12,389 bases of DNA from JBKCHH01 sp046302855 (GTDB taxonomy: Bacteria > Pseudomonadota > Alphaproteobacteria > Rickettsiales > UBA8987), in NCBI GenBank assembly GCA_046302855.1, contig JBKCHH010000008.1, positions 1 through 12,389 of the forward strand, in the 5' to 3' direction. The position numbers were made by a program, and so were the translations under genes. Below the pieces are notes generated by a model. That model was not told where the DNA came from and did no database searches. It worked only from the letters and a program-made list of their open reading frames with translations. Below, one piece after another: positions 5,819 through 12,294 of this stretch (within the stretch, counting starts at the first letter, position 1; the number at the start of each line of letters is the position of its first letter).

Positions 5819-7507
5819 ATGCACAATTCGGAAAATTTTTATCAAATAGTAATATTGCTTTTGGTGACAATTTGCATAGTGGCAATATTCAAAAAACTAA
5901 GGTTCAGCCCCGTTCTTGGCTATTTAGTGGCAGGAAGTGTTCTTAGCTTTTTAGGAGTAATAAAAGATATAGCCGTAACCAAATTTATTGCTGAAATTGG
6001 TATTATTTTCCTACTGTTTGTAATTGGCCTAGAGCTAACTTTTGAGCGGTTGAAATCAATGAAGTATTTCATTTTTGGTTTTGGCTCGGCACAGGTGTTT
6101 TTAACTGGTGGCTTAATAGGTTTTGCCTGTTATCTGCTGGGCTTAAGTGCCTTAGAATCGGTTATAATCGGCGCTTCCCTTGCCTTTTCTTCTACGGCTG
6201 TTGCACTGCAAACAATTTCTGATAATGGCTTAAAGGCAACGCAAACCGGCAGGCTTTCTTTAGCGGTTCTTATCATGCAAGATTTAATGGTTATCCCCCT
6301 ACTTATAATGATAGGGTTGCTTGGCAAGGGTGATTCTTCCAATTTACTAATGGTAATAGGGCAATCTTTATTTAACGGGCTATTGGTAGTGGCAATTATA
6401 ATTCTACTTGGCAGAAGAATTCTTCGCCCCATTTTAGAAGTTATTGGAAATTTAAAGGTAAATGAGGTCTTTACTGCCACCACCCTATTAATTGTTTTTG
6501 GCATTGCTTGGCTAACTAATGAGGCTGGGCTTTCACTTGCTCTTGGAGCCTTTTTAGCAGGTTTACTGGTAGCAGAAACGGAATATAAAACGCAAATTGA
6601 AAGTGATATGCTACCATTCAAAGGCCTGCTGATGGGGTTATTTTTTATCACCATCGGCATGGAAATTAACTTTGAAGTTTTGGTGGATCAATTCCCCAAC
6701 ATTATATTAATTACTGTGGGCTTAATTTTGCTAAAATTTTCGGTAATTTTTGTATTATCGCTTCTGTTTAATTTAAACAGGGCAACTGCCATAAAATCTG
6801 GCTTTGCCTTAAGCCAAGGGAGTGAATTTGCCTTTGTTCTTTTTACCCTAGCTGCCAAGCAAAAGATTTTAGAAAATGATATGGTAGATATGCTATTTGT
6901 ATCAATCGCCATCTCTATGGCATTAACGCCCTTTTTATTACAACTGGGGCAAGAAATTGCGGAAAGAATTTCTGCACCCAAAAGCACGGATCCGCTTTTT
7001 TCATCTGATGAAGATTTAAAATCAGAAGCATCTGATTTAAGCAATCACATTATAATTATTGGCTTTGGTAGAATAGGAAAGGTTTTAGCAAGGCTTCTTA
7101 TTAGCCAAAACTTCAACAATTTTATTTGCATAGATTCAGATTTACGAAAAGTGGCAGAGGCAAGGGAAGAGAACTTTCCAGTATATTACGGCAGGGGCGA
7201 AAAGCTAGAAATCTACAAACTTCTAGGCATAGAAAAGGCGCAAATGCTGGTGATTACGGATAAGGAGGAGGCAAGAATGCAATCAGTAGTAAAACTTATC
7301 CGCACCAACTATCCGCAACTGCCAATTATTGTGCGGGTTAAAGACCATAACCAAGCCTTAGAGATCAAAAAACTAGGTGCAACTGATGCCATGCCAGAAA
7401 ATTTTGAATCAAGTTTGCTGCTTGGCAACTATGTGTTTAAACATATGGGAATCCCATCCGCCGAGGCAGATAGAATAATCAGCACCTTTAAGGGTGGGTA
7501 TGTTTAA
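5819..7507 (+). CDS. Kef-type K+/H+ antiporter (CPA2 family) with C-terminal TrkA-N/RCK domain
   Basis: Inner-membrane monovalent cation:proton antiporter, 562 residues. Residues about 5-375 form the hydrophobic Na_H_Exchanger domain with roughly 12 membrane segments. The conserved core includes FSSTAVALQ (123-131) followed by Q154-D155, the acidic residue expected to carry the exchanged ion or proton. Also present are ALGAFLAGLLVAETEY (241-256) and LSQGSEFAFV (331-340). After a polar linker (about 385-408), a TrkA-N domain begins with IIIIGFGRIG, whose GxGxxG (415-420) and D439 form a Rossmann site for NAD(H) or a similar nucleotide. The arrangement matches KefB/KefC/YbaL proteins, which are gated by nucleotides, glutathione or electrophiles. 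Which ligand and ion apply here cannot be read from sequence. No KefF/KefG-type partner is adjacent. It ends 6 bp from the convergent acyltransferase gene. Confidence 0.92.
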   Translation: MHNSENFYQIVILLLVTICIVAIFKKLRFSPVLGYLVAGSVLSFLGVIKDIAVTKFIAEIGIIFLLFVIGLELTFERLKSMKYFIFGFGSAQVFLTGGLIGFACYLLGLSALESVIIGASLAFSSTAVALQTISDNGLKATQTGRLSLAVLIMQDLMVIPLLIMIGLLGKGDSSNLLMVIGQSLFNGLLVVAIIILLGRRILRPILEVIGNLKVNEVFTATTLLIVFGIAWLTNEAGLSLALGAFLAGLLVAETEYKTQIESDMLPFKGLLMGLFFITIGMEINFEVLVDQFPNIILITVGLILLKFSVIFVLSLLFNLNRATAIKSGFALSQGSEFAFVLFTLAAKQKILENDMVDMLFVSIAISMALTPFLLQLGQEIAERISAPKSTDPLFSSDEDLKSEASDLSNHIIIIGFGRIGKVLARLLISQNFNNFICIDSDLRKVAEAREENFPVYYGRGEKLEIYKLLGIEKAQMLVITDKEEARMQSVVKLIRTNYPQLPIIVRVKDHNQALEIKKLGATDAMPENFESSLLLGNYVFKHMGIPSAEADRIISTFKGGYV

Positions 7508-7513
7508 TAGTTT

Positions 7514-8227
7514 TTAATTAAGTTGATTAATCCCCTTATTTAGCTCTTGCAAAAACTGCTCCTTGCTTAAATTAAGAGGTGTTTTTTTGGAAATTACTAC
7601 CTCTACCAAGCCTGCCTCTTTTAAAATTTTACCCTTATGCCAAAACTTGCCAGAATTATGGCTAACTGTATAGATGGGGTAATTTAGGTTCTTATATAAA
7701 AGATAAATTCCAGCCTCTGGCTCTTTTGTTTCGCCATACTTTACCCTGGTTCCTTCTGGAAAAATTATTAGTTGCTTGCTTGGTTCTTTTAACAAAGAAT
7801 TAGCCTTTGTTAGCAGAGTTTTTAAGTCTTTTAATGAGCCATCCCTTTTTACCGAAATACAGTTTAGCACTTTTAAGTAGGTGCCAAATACAGGGATTTT
7901 CATTAACTCTTCCTTTAGCACAAAGCTGGGGTGTTGAAAGATGCTAAAAAAAGCAAATGTTTCCCAAGCTGATTGATGTTTAGAGGCAACTATAAAACTA
8001 GAATCGCTAATTAACTCTTTACCAATTACCCTATATCTAACGCCACAGAATAGGTTTATAGCAGTTAAAAGCCCATAGCTCCAACTTCTAGCATTATATA
8101 TGGCAAGTTTGGGGAATAATAAAATAAGTGGTAAAAATGGAATGGTGGTAAATGCCGTCCACAAATAAAAGAACAGAAAAAACAAATAAGAACCTACATA
8201 TTTGCGTGCTAGTTTTATAATAATCAT
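7514..8227 (-). CDS. plsC: 1-acyl-sn-glycerol-3-phosphate acyltransferase (PlsC family)
   Basis: Membrane-associated acyltransferase of phospholipid synthesis, transferring an acyl chain to lysophosphatidic acid to give phosphatidic acid. The 237 residues start with two hydrophobic segments (about 11-39). Motif I is KHQSAWET, with catalytic His84 and Glu89 (H-x4-E in place of the more common H-x4-D, a variant often seen in alphaproteobacterial PlsC). Motif II is seen around VKRDGS (126-131), motif III is FPEGTR (156-161), and a late Y-P-I-Y-T-V-S-H-N segment corresponds to motif IV. The gene converges on the antiporter (6 bp) and diverges from the small membrane protein gene. There is no Shine-Dalgarno sequence upstream of the ATG. 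A lyso-ornithine-lipid acyltransferase (OlsA-like) is a possible alternative within the family. Confidence 0.9.
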   Translation of the reverse strand: MIIIKLARKYVGSYLFFLFFYLWTAFTTIPFLPLILLFPKLAIYNARSWSYGLLTAINLFCGVRYRVIGKELISDSSFIVASKHQSAWETFAFFSIFQHPSFVLKEELMKIPVFGTYLKVLNCISVKRDGSLKDLKTLLTKANSLLKEPSKQLIIFPEGTRVKYGETKEPEAGIYLLYKNLNYPIYTVSHNSGKFWHKGKILKEAGLVEVVISKKTPLNLSKEQFLQELNKGINQLN

Positions 8228-8253
8228 TTAAAAAATAATTTACTTTGCTATTG

Positions 8254-8508
8254 ATGTTTTATATGGAAGTTTTAGCTCCGCAATATTTATTTCCCCTTAT
8301 TACCCTAATTTTAGGTTTGGCTGAATATTTACTTTTTTTCTACCTAATAAAAAAATCAAAGGAAGATTTAAAACTACTAGAGCATAAAAGAGGTTTCATC
8401 CGTAAAAAAATAAAGGTTTATGTGGTTGGGCTTTACCAATCTTTAGTATTTATTTTTATAATCACGCCCCTTTTATTCTTTTCCCTTCACCCTAATTTTA
8501 TAATTTAA
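8254..8508 (+). CDS. Small two-helix membrane protein of unknown function
   Basis: An 84-residue protein I do not recognise. From ATG 8254 it reads MFYMEVLAPQYLFPL and has two hydrophobic segments. The first (about residues 9-29, L-F-P-L-I-T-L-I-L-G-L...F-Y-L-I) ends in a Lys/Glu-rich cytoplasmic-type loop (KKSKEDLKLLEHKRGFIRKKIK). The second (about 56-75, L-V-F-I-F-I-I-T-P-L-L-F-F) ends near the C-terminus. Positive charges in the loop suggest both termini face the periplasm. The open frame continues upstream to TTG 8245, and ATG 8263 is a further candidate; none has a Shine-Dalgarno sequence. Its stop is separated by a single base from the ATG of the next gene, so the two are probably translated together. 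Confidence 0.6.
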   Translation: MFYMEVLAPQYLFPLITLILGLAEYLLFFYLIKKSKEDLKLLEHKRGFIRKKIKVYVVGLYQSLVFIFIITPLLFFSLHPNFII

Positions 8509-8509
8509 T

Positions 8510-8881
8510 ATGCGAATAGTATTAATATTGATTTTATTTTTTAGTTCTAGTTTGAAGGCAGAAGAAATTGATGCAAAAAAGGCCTATATAAAAACCCTAA
8601 CTGAATATTTAGAACTTCGCATCAAGAATGATAATTCAGGCTTAAAAAACCTGCCCTTAACGCAAGAAAAGGTGTTAGATAAGCAACCGGTGCTAATTTC
8701 TTTCACCATAGATGGTAAGGGTTTTTTGCTAGATTCTTTTTTTGAAAAGAAATCTAAACAAGAGATAATAAACGATAAGATTGATAGATTAATTAGTGAA
8801 AGCTCCCCCTACCCTTCCCCCCCAGAATCTTTATTGGTGGATGGTAAAATAAAAATATTTTTGCCTTTGGAGTTTAAGTAA
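8510..8881 (+). CDS. Exported protein resembling a stand-alone TonB/TolA C-terminal domain
   Basis: The 123-residue protein opens with a signal peptide (MRIVLILILFFSSSLKA, cleavage predicted after A17). The mature part has a helical stretch (18-45) and then a segment that reads like a TonB_C/TolA_C domain: a strand PVLISFTIDGKGFLLDSFF (60-78), a helix with IINDKIDRLI (86-95), PYPSPPESL (100-108) and a final strand DGKIKIFLPLEF (111-122). The order 'V-x-F-x-I-x-x-x-G-x-[VL]', then helix, then 'P-[FY]-P-x-P-P', then a closing strand ending in 'P-[LF]-x-F', is characteristic. The N-terminal anchor and Pro/Lys-rich or coiled-coil linker of TonB/TolA are absent. It could be a periplasmic adaptor acting with its upstream membrane partner. 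Assignment is by eye and needs profile support. It converges on the RNase D gene with one base between the stops. Confidence 0.6.
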   Translation: MRIVLILILFFSSSLKAEEIDAKKAYIKTLTEYLELRIKNDNSGLKNLPLTQEKVLDKQPVLISFTIDGKGFLLDSFFEKKSKQEIINDKIDRLISESSPYPSPPESLLVDGKIKIFLPLEFK

Positions 8882-8882
8882 A

Positions 8883-9518
8883 TTACATATGCGAGAATAT
8901 ATCGCTTTCTTCAAAGCCATTTCTATCTAGCTCTACGCGGTGAGGCAAGAAGGCAAAGCAGGCTTCAGCTAGTTTTGTTCTGCCCATTCTAAATAGTTTA
9001 GTATCTAAAGATTCTTTAATTTTGTGCAGATAAATAACATCACCCATGGCATAGGTCATTTGATCTCTAGTTAAATCTCTAGCGGCCCAATCGGAACATT
9101 GCTCTTGCTTGTTTAATTCCTTGCCAAATACTTCCCTCACCAATTCACGCAGAGAATGTTTATCAGTATAGGTCCTAGATAGTTTAGAGGCTATTTTGGT
9201 GCAGTAAACATTTTGCACATCAACGCCTAAATGATGATTTAAAGCGCCAATATCAAACCTAGCAAAGTGAAATATCTTTTGAATTTTGTTGTTGTTTAGT
9301 AGTTTATTCAAATTCTTGGCATTGCTGTAATCAAAATCTGGAAAGTGAACCAAGATAACATCTTTACTTTCAGTAGCAATTTGCACTAGGCAGAGTTTAT
9401 CTCTGGTATAGATTTTTAGGCCAGAAGCTTCGGTATCTATGGCGATTGAGCCATTTATTTCTATACCATCTTCAATATCGCCAACATAGTAGTGAATTTT
9501 ATGATTTTCTACTTTCAC
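8883..9518 (-). CDS. rnd: RNase D-type 3'-5' exonuclease (DEDDy, single domain)
   Basis: Metal-dependent 3'-5' exoribonuclease domain of 211 residues. Exo I is IAIDTEASGL (D28, E30), Exo II is HFARFDIGAL (D89) and Exo III is YAMGDVIYLHKI (Y156, D160), giving a complete DEDDy set. The HRDC domains of E. coli RNase D (375 aa) are missing. Short, HRDC-less forms are common in alphaproteobacteria. The likely role is 3' processing or decay of tRNA and other small RNAs. The start is GTG at 9518: an AAGGA (9533-9529) lies 10 bases upstream within the end of rpsO, and the rpsO stop is only 5 bp away. Sitting last after truB and rpsO, it completes an RNA-maturation/translation operon. A broader '3'-5' exonuclease' label is safe if RNA specificity is doubted. 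Confidence 0.9.
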   Translation of the reverse strand: MKVENHKIHYYVGDIEDGIEINGSIAIDTEASGLKIYTRDKLCLVQIATESKDVILVHFPDFDYSNAKNLNKLLNNNKIQKIFHFARFDIGALNHHLGVDVQNVYCTKIASKLSRTYTDKHSLRELVREVFGKELNKQEQCSDWAARDLTRDQMTYAMGDVIYLHKIKESLDTKLFRMGRTKLAEACFAFLPHRVELDRNGFEESDIFSHM

Positions 9519-9523
9519 TATTA

Positions 9524-9841
9524 TTATTTCCTTAAGGATAATTTCTCAATTAAGCTCTCATAACGGCTACTATCTTTGTTTTTTAAATAGGTAAGGAGTT
9601 TTTTCCTTTTGCCAACCATTAAAAATAGACCTCTTCTTGAAAGGGTATCTTTTTTGTTAACTTTTAAATGTTCAGTTAGGCTTTTAATTCTATCAGTTAA
9701 TAGGGCTACTTGAACTTCTGGCGAACCAGTATCACCTTTTTTAGTGGCAAAGGTTGCAATTATATGACCCTTTGCGGTATCTTTTCCAGCTTCTTTCTTT
9801 TTAGTTTCTTTTTTGGCTTCTTTTTTTACTTCTGCGGACAT
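9524..9841 (-). CDS. rpsO: 30S ribosomal protein S15, with N-terminal lysine-rich extension
   Basis: S15 binds 16S rRNA early in small-subunit assembly and contributes to an inter-subunit bridge. The core matches the family well: GDTGSPEVQVALLTDRI, then the L-T-E-H-L-K-V-N-K-K-D region, then SRRGLFLMVGKRKKLLTYL and a closing LIEKLSLRK. The protein is 105 residues against about 89 in most bacteria. The excess is an N-terminal tail (about residues 5-24) made of KKEAKKETKKKEAGK-type repeats, replacing the usual short start. The start is supported by the best Shine-Dalgarno in the window, AGGAG (9853-9849), 7 bases before the ATG. Only 18 bp separate it from truB, the conserved bacterial truB-rpsO order. 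That short leader leaves little room for the autoregulatory mRNA structures known in other bacteria. Confidence 0.96.
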   Translation of the reverse strand: MSAEVKKEAKKETKKKEAGKDTAKGHIIATFATKKGDTGSPEVQVALLTDRIKSLTEHLKVNKKDTLSRRGLFLMVGKRKKLLTYLKNKDSSRYESLIEKLSLRK

Positions 9842-9848
9842 CTTGTTT

Positions 9849-9853
9849 CTCCT
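9849..9853 (-). promoter_or_regulatory. Strong Shine-Dalgarno of rpsO
   Basis: AGGAG lies 7 bases before the rpsO ATG in the truB-rpsO gap. Most other genes in the window lack a recognisable ribosome binding site. It fixes the start codon and hence confirms that the lysine-rich N-terminal tail is translated. Confidence 0.75.
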
Positions 9854-9859
9854 ATAGAT

Positions 9860-10726
9860 TTAGAGGTTAAGGTTTTTTAATATTCTTAAATGGTTATCAT
9901 TCACTTCAACAATCGCCACCAAGAGTTTGTTATTAAGAACTTTGTATTTGCCATCCTTCTCGTTTAAGGATAGTTTTACGCCATTCTTAATTTTCTCCAC
10001 CAGTTTTTCATCAAGATTAAGCACAGGGATGCCGTCTAGCACATAATCTACTGGCAAGAGGGCATCACCAATAGAGGTTTTTTTTATATTTTCTAGTAAA
10101 AAGTGTGTAGAAACAGAGTTTTTCAACAAAAACTTGCCATTTTGTGTTCTCTCTAATGCTACCAAATGCCCAAATGTTTGCAAAGCCAAGGCAATGTCTC
10201 TACCTAAAGACCTTATATAGGTTCCCTTAGAACATTTGCATATAAACTTAGCGATTGGTGGTTGGTAAGATAAAAGCTCAAGATTATGAATATAAACCTG
10301 CCTTTGTTTTATTGCAAACTCTTGCCCCTGCCTTGCCAAGTTATAAGCCCTTTCCCCATTAATTTTTATGGCAGAAAAGGCGGGTGGAGTTTGGCTTATT
10401 TCGCCAAAAAAAATAGGAATAGCCTTTATTATTTCTGCCTCGGTTGGAATTTTAGGGCTGGTTTTAACAACTCTTCCAGTTAAATCTAAACTATCGGTCT
10501 CTTCACCAAATTTTAGGTGGAAGATATATTCCTTTACGCCATCTTCTGCAAAGAAAATGGTTTTGGTGGCTTCCCCTATGGCAACAGGCAAAACGCCACT
10601 GGCAAAGGGGTCTAGCGTTCCTAAAAACCCTACTTTTGTTTTTTTAGGAATAAGTTTTTTTAATTGGGTCAAGGTTTGGTTAGAAGAAATTCCAACCATT
10701 TTATTAATATTTAGCCAGCCGTGCAT
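9860..10726 (-). CDS. truB: tRNA pseudouridine(55) synthase
   Basis: Isomerises U55 to pseudouridine in the T-loop of tRNAs. The 288 residues start MHGWLNINKMVGISSNQ. The catalytic motif is GTLDPFASGVLPVAIGEATK with nucleophile Asp39. Further family signatures are EYIFHLKFGEETDSLDLTG (66-84), TPPAFSAIKINGERAYNLAR (113-132) and GTYIRSLGRDIA (168-179). The conserved His in K-x-G-H-x-G-T-L-D (E. coli H43) is Phe34 here (KVGFLGTLDP). The C-terminal part (about 225-288) is a diverged PUA-like region, typical of the family. Its ATG follows the channel gene stop by 3 bp, so it is co-transcribed and probably coupled with an unrelated membrane protein, and it precedes rpsO by 18 bp. Confidence 0.95.
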   Translation of the reverse strand: MHGWLNINKMVGISSNQTLTQLKKLIPKKTKVGFLGTLDPFASGVLPVAIGEATKTIFFAEDGVKEYIFHLKFGEETDSLDLTGRVVKTSPKIPTEAEIIKAIPIFFGEISQTPPAFSAIKINGERAYNLARQGQEFAIKQRQVYIHNLELLSYQPPIAKFICKCSKGTYIRSLGRDIALALQTFGHLVALERTQNGKFLLKNSVSTHFLLENIKKTSIGDALLPVDYVLDGIPVLNLDEKLVEKIKNGVKLSLNEKDGKYKVLNNKLLVAIVEVNDNHLRILKNLNL

Positions 10727-10729
10727 AAA

Positions 10730-11395
10730 TTATCTTTTGCTTATATGCATTCCAACCAACCTTGCGATAATAACGGTTAGATAAATCTGTGCGGTAATTG
10801 CCTCTAGAATACTAAAAGATTTCGCAAGGGGTGAAAATGGCGTTACATCACCAAAACCCACGGTGCATAAAACTACAAAGCTATAGTAAAAGTAATCATA
10901 TATAGAATCACCATCAATTCTTTCTAACGGCTGGCTGGCAAAATGAACGGCAAATGAGTTTGGATGAATAATATCAATAAAAGCATACATAAATGCCCAA
11001 GCAATTCCAAGTAATATATAAACAATAATGGCACTTAAAATTATATTATAGGAAACTTTTTTTAGCAAAAATAGGGATGAAACCATCATAACTATAATAA
11101 AAGAAATAAAGGCGAGAGAAAATAAAATAGTTGCAACCTCTATGTATTTATTAACAATAAAAGCATCTAGAATATGAAAAATAATGGTGGGAATGGCAAG
11201 GAAAAGGCAGCGATATAAAACCCTTTTGCTCTTTGAAATTAAGTAGGTGGCATTTATTACTGCTAAGAAAAATACCCCTAAAAGAAAAATTTGCGATACG
11301 CCCCCTTTTTCAGTAAAAGGCGCTATTATAAATAAAGAAATTAATAGAACCAAAAGCTCTGCAAAACCATATTTTCTAAAGGGTGAAGATTTCAT
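10730..11395 (-). CDS. K+-channel-like protein with 6 membrane segments (Ion_trans_2 pore)
   Basis: A 221-residue membrane protein with a potassium-channel pore. The pore helix and selectivity filter are seen in YYSFVVLCTVGFGDVTPFSP (170-189), with the filter T178-V-G-F-G-D183, a GFG form of the GYG signature. The outer helix is about 117-139 and the inner helix about 193-215, with four further hydrophobic segments upstream (about 12-26, 35-52, 60-80, 85-110). Segments 1-4 show no Arg-rich S4 pattern, so voltage gating is unlikely. There is no RCK or cyclic-nucleotide domain; the protein ends soon after the inner helix with HISKR. Four such subunits would form a pore. It lies 10 bp after the Alpha_Pro_TM gene and 3 bp before truB. 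Small prokaryotic channels of this type are rarely characterised, so ion and gating are inferred. Confidence 0.87.
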   Translation of the reverse strand: MKSSPFRKYGFAELLVLLISLFIIAPFTEKGGVSQIFLLGVFFLAVINATYLISKSKRVLYRCLFLAIPTIIFHILDAFIVNKYIEVATILFSLAFISFIIVMMVSSLFLLKKVSYNIILSAIIVYILLGIAWAFMYAFIDIIHPNSFAVHFASQPLERIDGDSIYDYFYYSFVVLCTVGFGDVTPFSPLAKSFSILEAITAQIYLTVIIARLVGMHISKR

Positions 11396-11405
11396 AAATC
11401 ATATA

Positions 11406-12128
11406 TTATACAAGTAGTTTAAAGGCTACAAAACCAAGTAAAATTGCCAACCCCACTGCTAACAATCCATACAAATAGCTGTAATTATCAGCAAACCTTT
11501 CAATTACGGCATCAAAACCCACCTTTTTTATGTTGATTGGCACTATCTGTAAAGAAGATAATTCATCGCCATTTATCAAATATATTTCTGTAGTATAAAG
11601 CCCGGGGCTAATGTTTTTGGGGAATTTTATTGTATCCCTAAATAAGGTTTCACCTATTAACTGCACTCTATCAACTTGTGCAGAGTAAAGATTTTTTTGC
11701 TGTTTTTCTTCCACAAAGGCTTGCAGAAATGTTTTTAGATAATCATTTTTTGTGTTTAAAAAATTTAAGTTATCTATTGATATTTCTAAGTTTTTCAATA
11801 ATGGATTATTTTGATTCACCCCCATTTTACCAGAGGAGGCAATTTTATAATAGTTAGGTGCATTATAGATTTTTATGGAATCATTGTTCACCCACACTCC
11901 CTTCACCCTTTCTTTTTTGCGAACGAGAAAATTTTTTTCTTCCCCACGCGTAATAATAGTAATTCTGCCATTTTCATTCCTAGCCCCAATTAATAGAACC
12001 TCTATACCGTTAAACTTATGGTCTATATAGATATTATCTGTGCCAAGTTCTGCAACCAGTGGCAGGGCGAAGGATTGTTTTGGTAAAAGAAACAGTAATA
12101 TGAGTATAAATCTTATGCTAATTCTCAT
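11406..12128 (-). CDS. Alpha_Pro_TM (TIGR02186-type) envelope protein
   Basis: A 240-residue exported, C-terminally anchored protein. The start is ATG 12128, giving a clear signal peptide (MRISIRFILILLFLLPKQSFA). The open frame continues upstream to 12323, but that part reads through a palindromic repeat and out of frame over a transposase end, so it is rejected. The mature protein matches my memory of the alphaproteobacterial family PF09608: GIEVLLIGARNENGRITIITRG near the N-terminus, RKKERVKGVWVNND, APNYYKIASSGKM, the GETLFRDTIKFPKNISPGLYTTEIYL region, and a last membrane helix (about 218-238, YLYGLLAVGLAILLGFVAFKLL). Its function is not established. Relatives often sit beside TauE/SafE-type anion permeases, which are absent here; instead a K+ channel gene follows 10 bp downstream. 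Confidence 0.82.
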   Translation of the reverse strand: MRISIRFILILLFLLPKQSFALPLVAELGTDNIYIDHKFNGIEVLLIGARNENGRITIITRGEEKNFLVRKKERVKGVWVNNDSIKIYNAPNYYKIASSGKMGVNQNNPLLKNLEISIDNLNFLNTKNDYLKTFLQAFVEEKQQKNLYSAQVDRVQLIGETLFRDTIKFPKNISPGLYTTEIYLINGDELSSLQIVPINIKKVGFDAVIERFADNYSYLYGLLAVGLAILLGFVAFKLLV

Positions 12129-12130
12129 AG

Positions 12131-12258
12131 CGTCATTGCGAGGAGTGCAACGACGAAGCAATCCATAAACAAGGCATAGCTTGAGTATCAGGTATTTTTT
12201 CAAGAAACGCAATTTTTGTGGATTGCCACGCTTCGAGCAAAGCTCTCGCTCGCAATTG
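12131..12258. repeat. Dispersed palindromic repeat element abutting a start codon
   Basis: The left arm 12131-12165 (CGTCATTGCGAGGAGTGCAA, then CGACGAAGCAATCCA) and the right arm 12219-12258 (TGGATTGCCACGCTTCGAGC onward, ending CTCGCTCGCAATTG) are imperfect inverted copies sharing CATTGCGAG and GAAGC/AATCCA blocks. They flank about 53 bp of unique sequence. This CGTCATTGCGAGG...AATCCA signature is a known type of interspersed repeat in Rickettsiales and some other bacteria. As RNA it would fold into a long hairpin. It ends two bases before the ATG of the Alpha_Pro_TM gene and therefore forms nearly the whole leader of the five-gene operon. No second full copy is present in the window. Confidence 0.75.
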
Positions 12259-12283
12259 TAAAGGTTCACTAACTCGATGACAA
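12255..12283 (-). promoter_or_regulatory. Putative sigma70 promoter of the Alpha_Pro_TM-channel-truB-rpsO-rnd operon
   Basis: On the minus strand TTGTCA (12283-12278, 5 of 6 matches to TTGACA) and TACAAT (12260-12255, 5 of 6 to TATAAT) are separated by exactly 17 bp, the best promoter match in the window. Initiation near 12248 would give a leader of about 120 bases made of the palindromic repeat. The -10 is formed by the right border of the repeat (CGCAATTGTA) and the -35 lies just past the transposase stop codon. A weaker alternative inside the repeat is TTGCGT (12212-12207), 17 bp from GATACT (12189-12184). Confidence 0.5.
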
Positions 12284-12294
12284 GGGATGTGGTT

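Noticed and set aside
8245..8253. TTG start three codons upstream for the small membrane protein
   Set aside because: ATG codons follow at 8254 and 8263, and no ribosome binding site favours the TTG.
8851..8862. AAAAATATTTTT palindrome near the end of the TonB-like gene as a terminator
   Set aside because: It has no G-C pairs and no loop, lies in coding sequence, and is explained by K-I-F codons in an AT-rich gene.
11405..11410. TATAAT before the channel gene as an internal promoter
   Set aside because: It is a perfect hexamer on the minus strand but no -35 element lies 16-18 bp upstream, and it overlaps the preceding stop codon in very AT-rich sequence.
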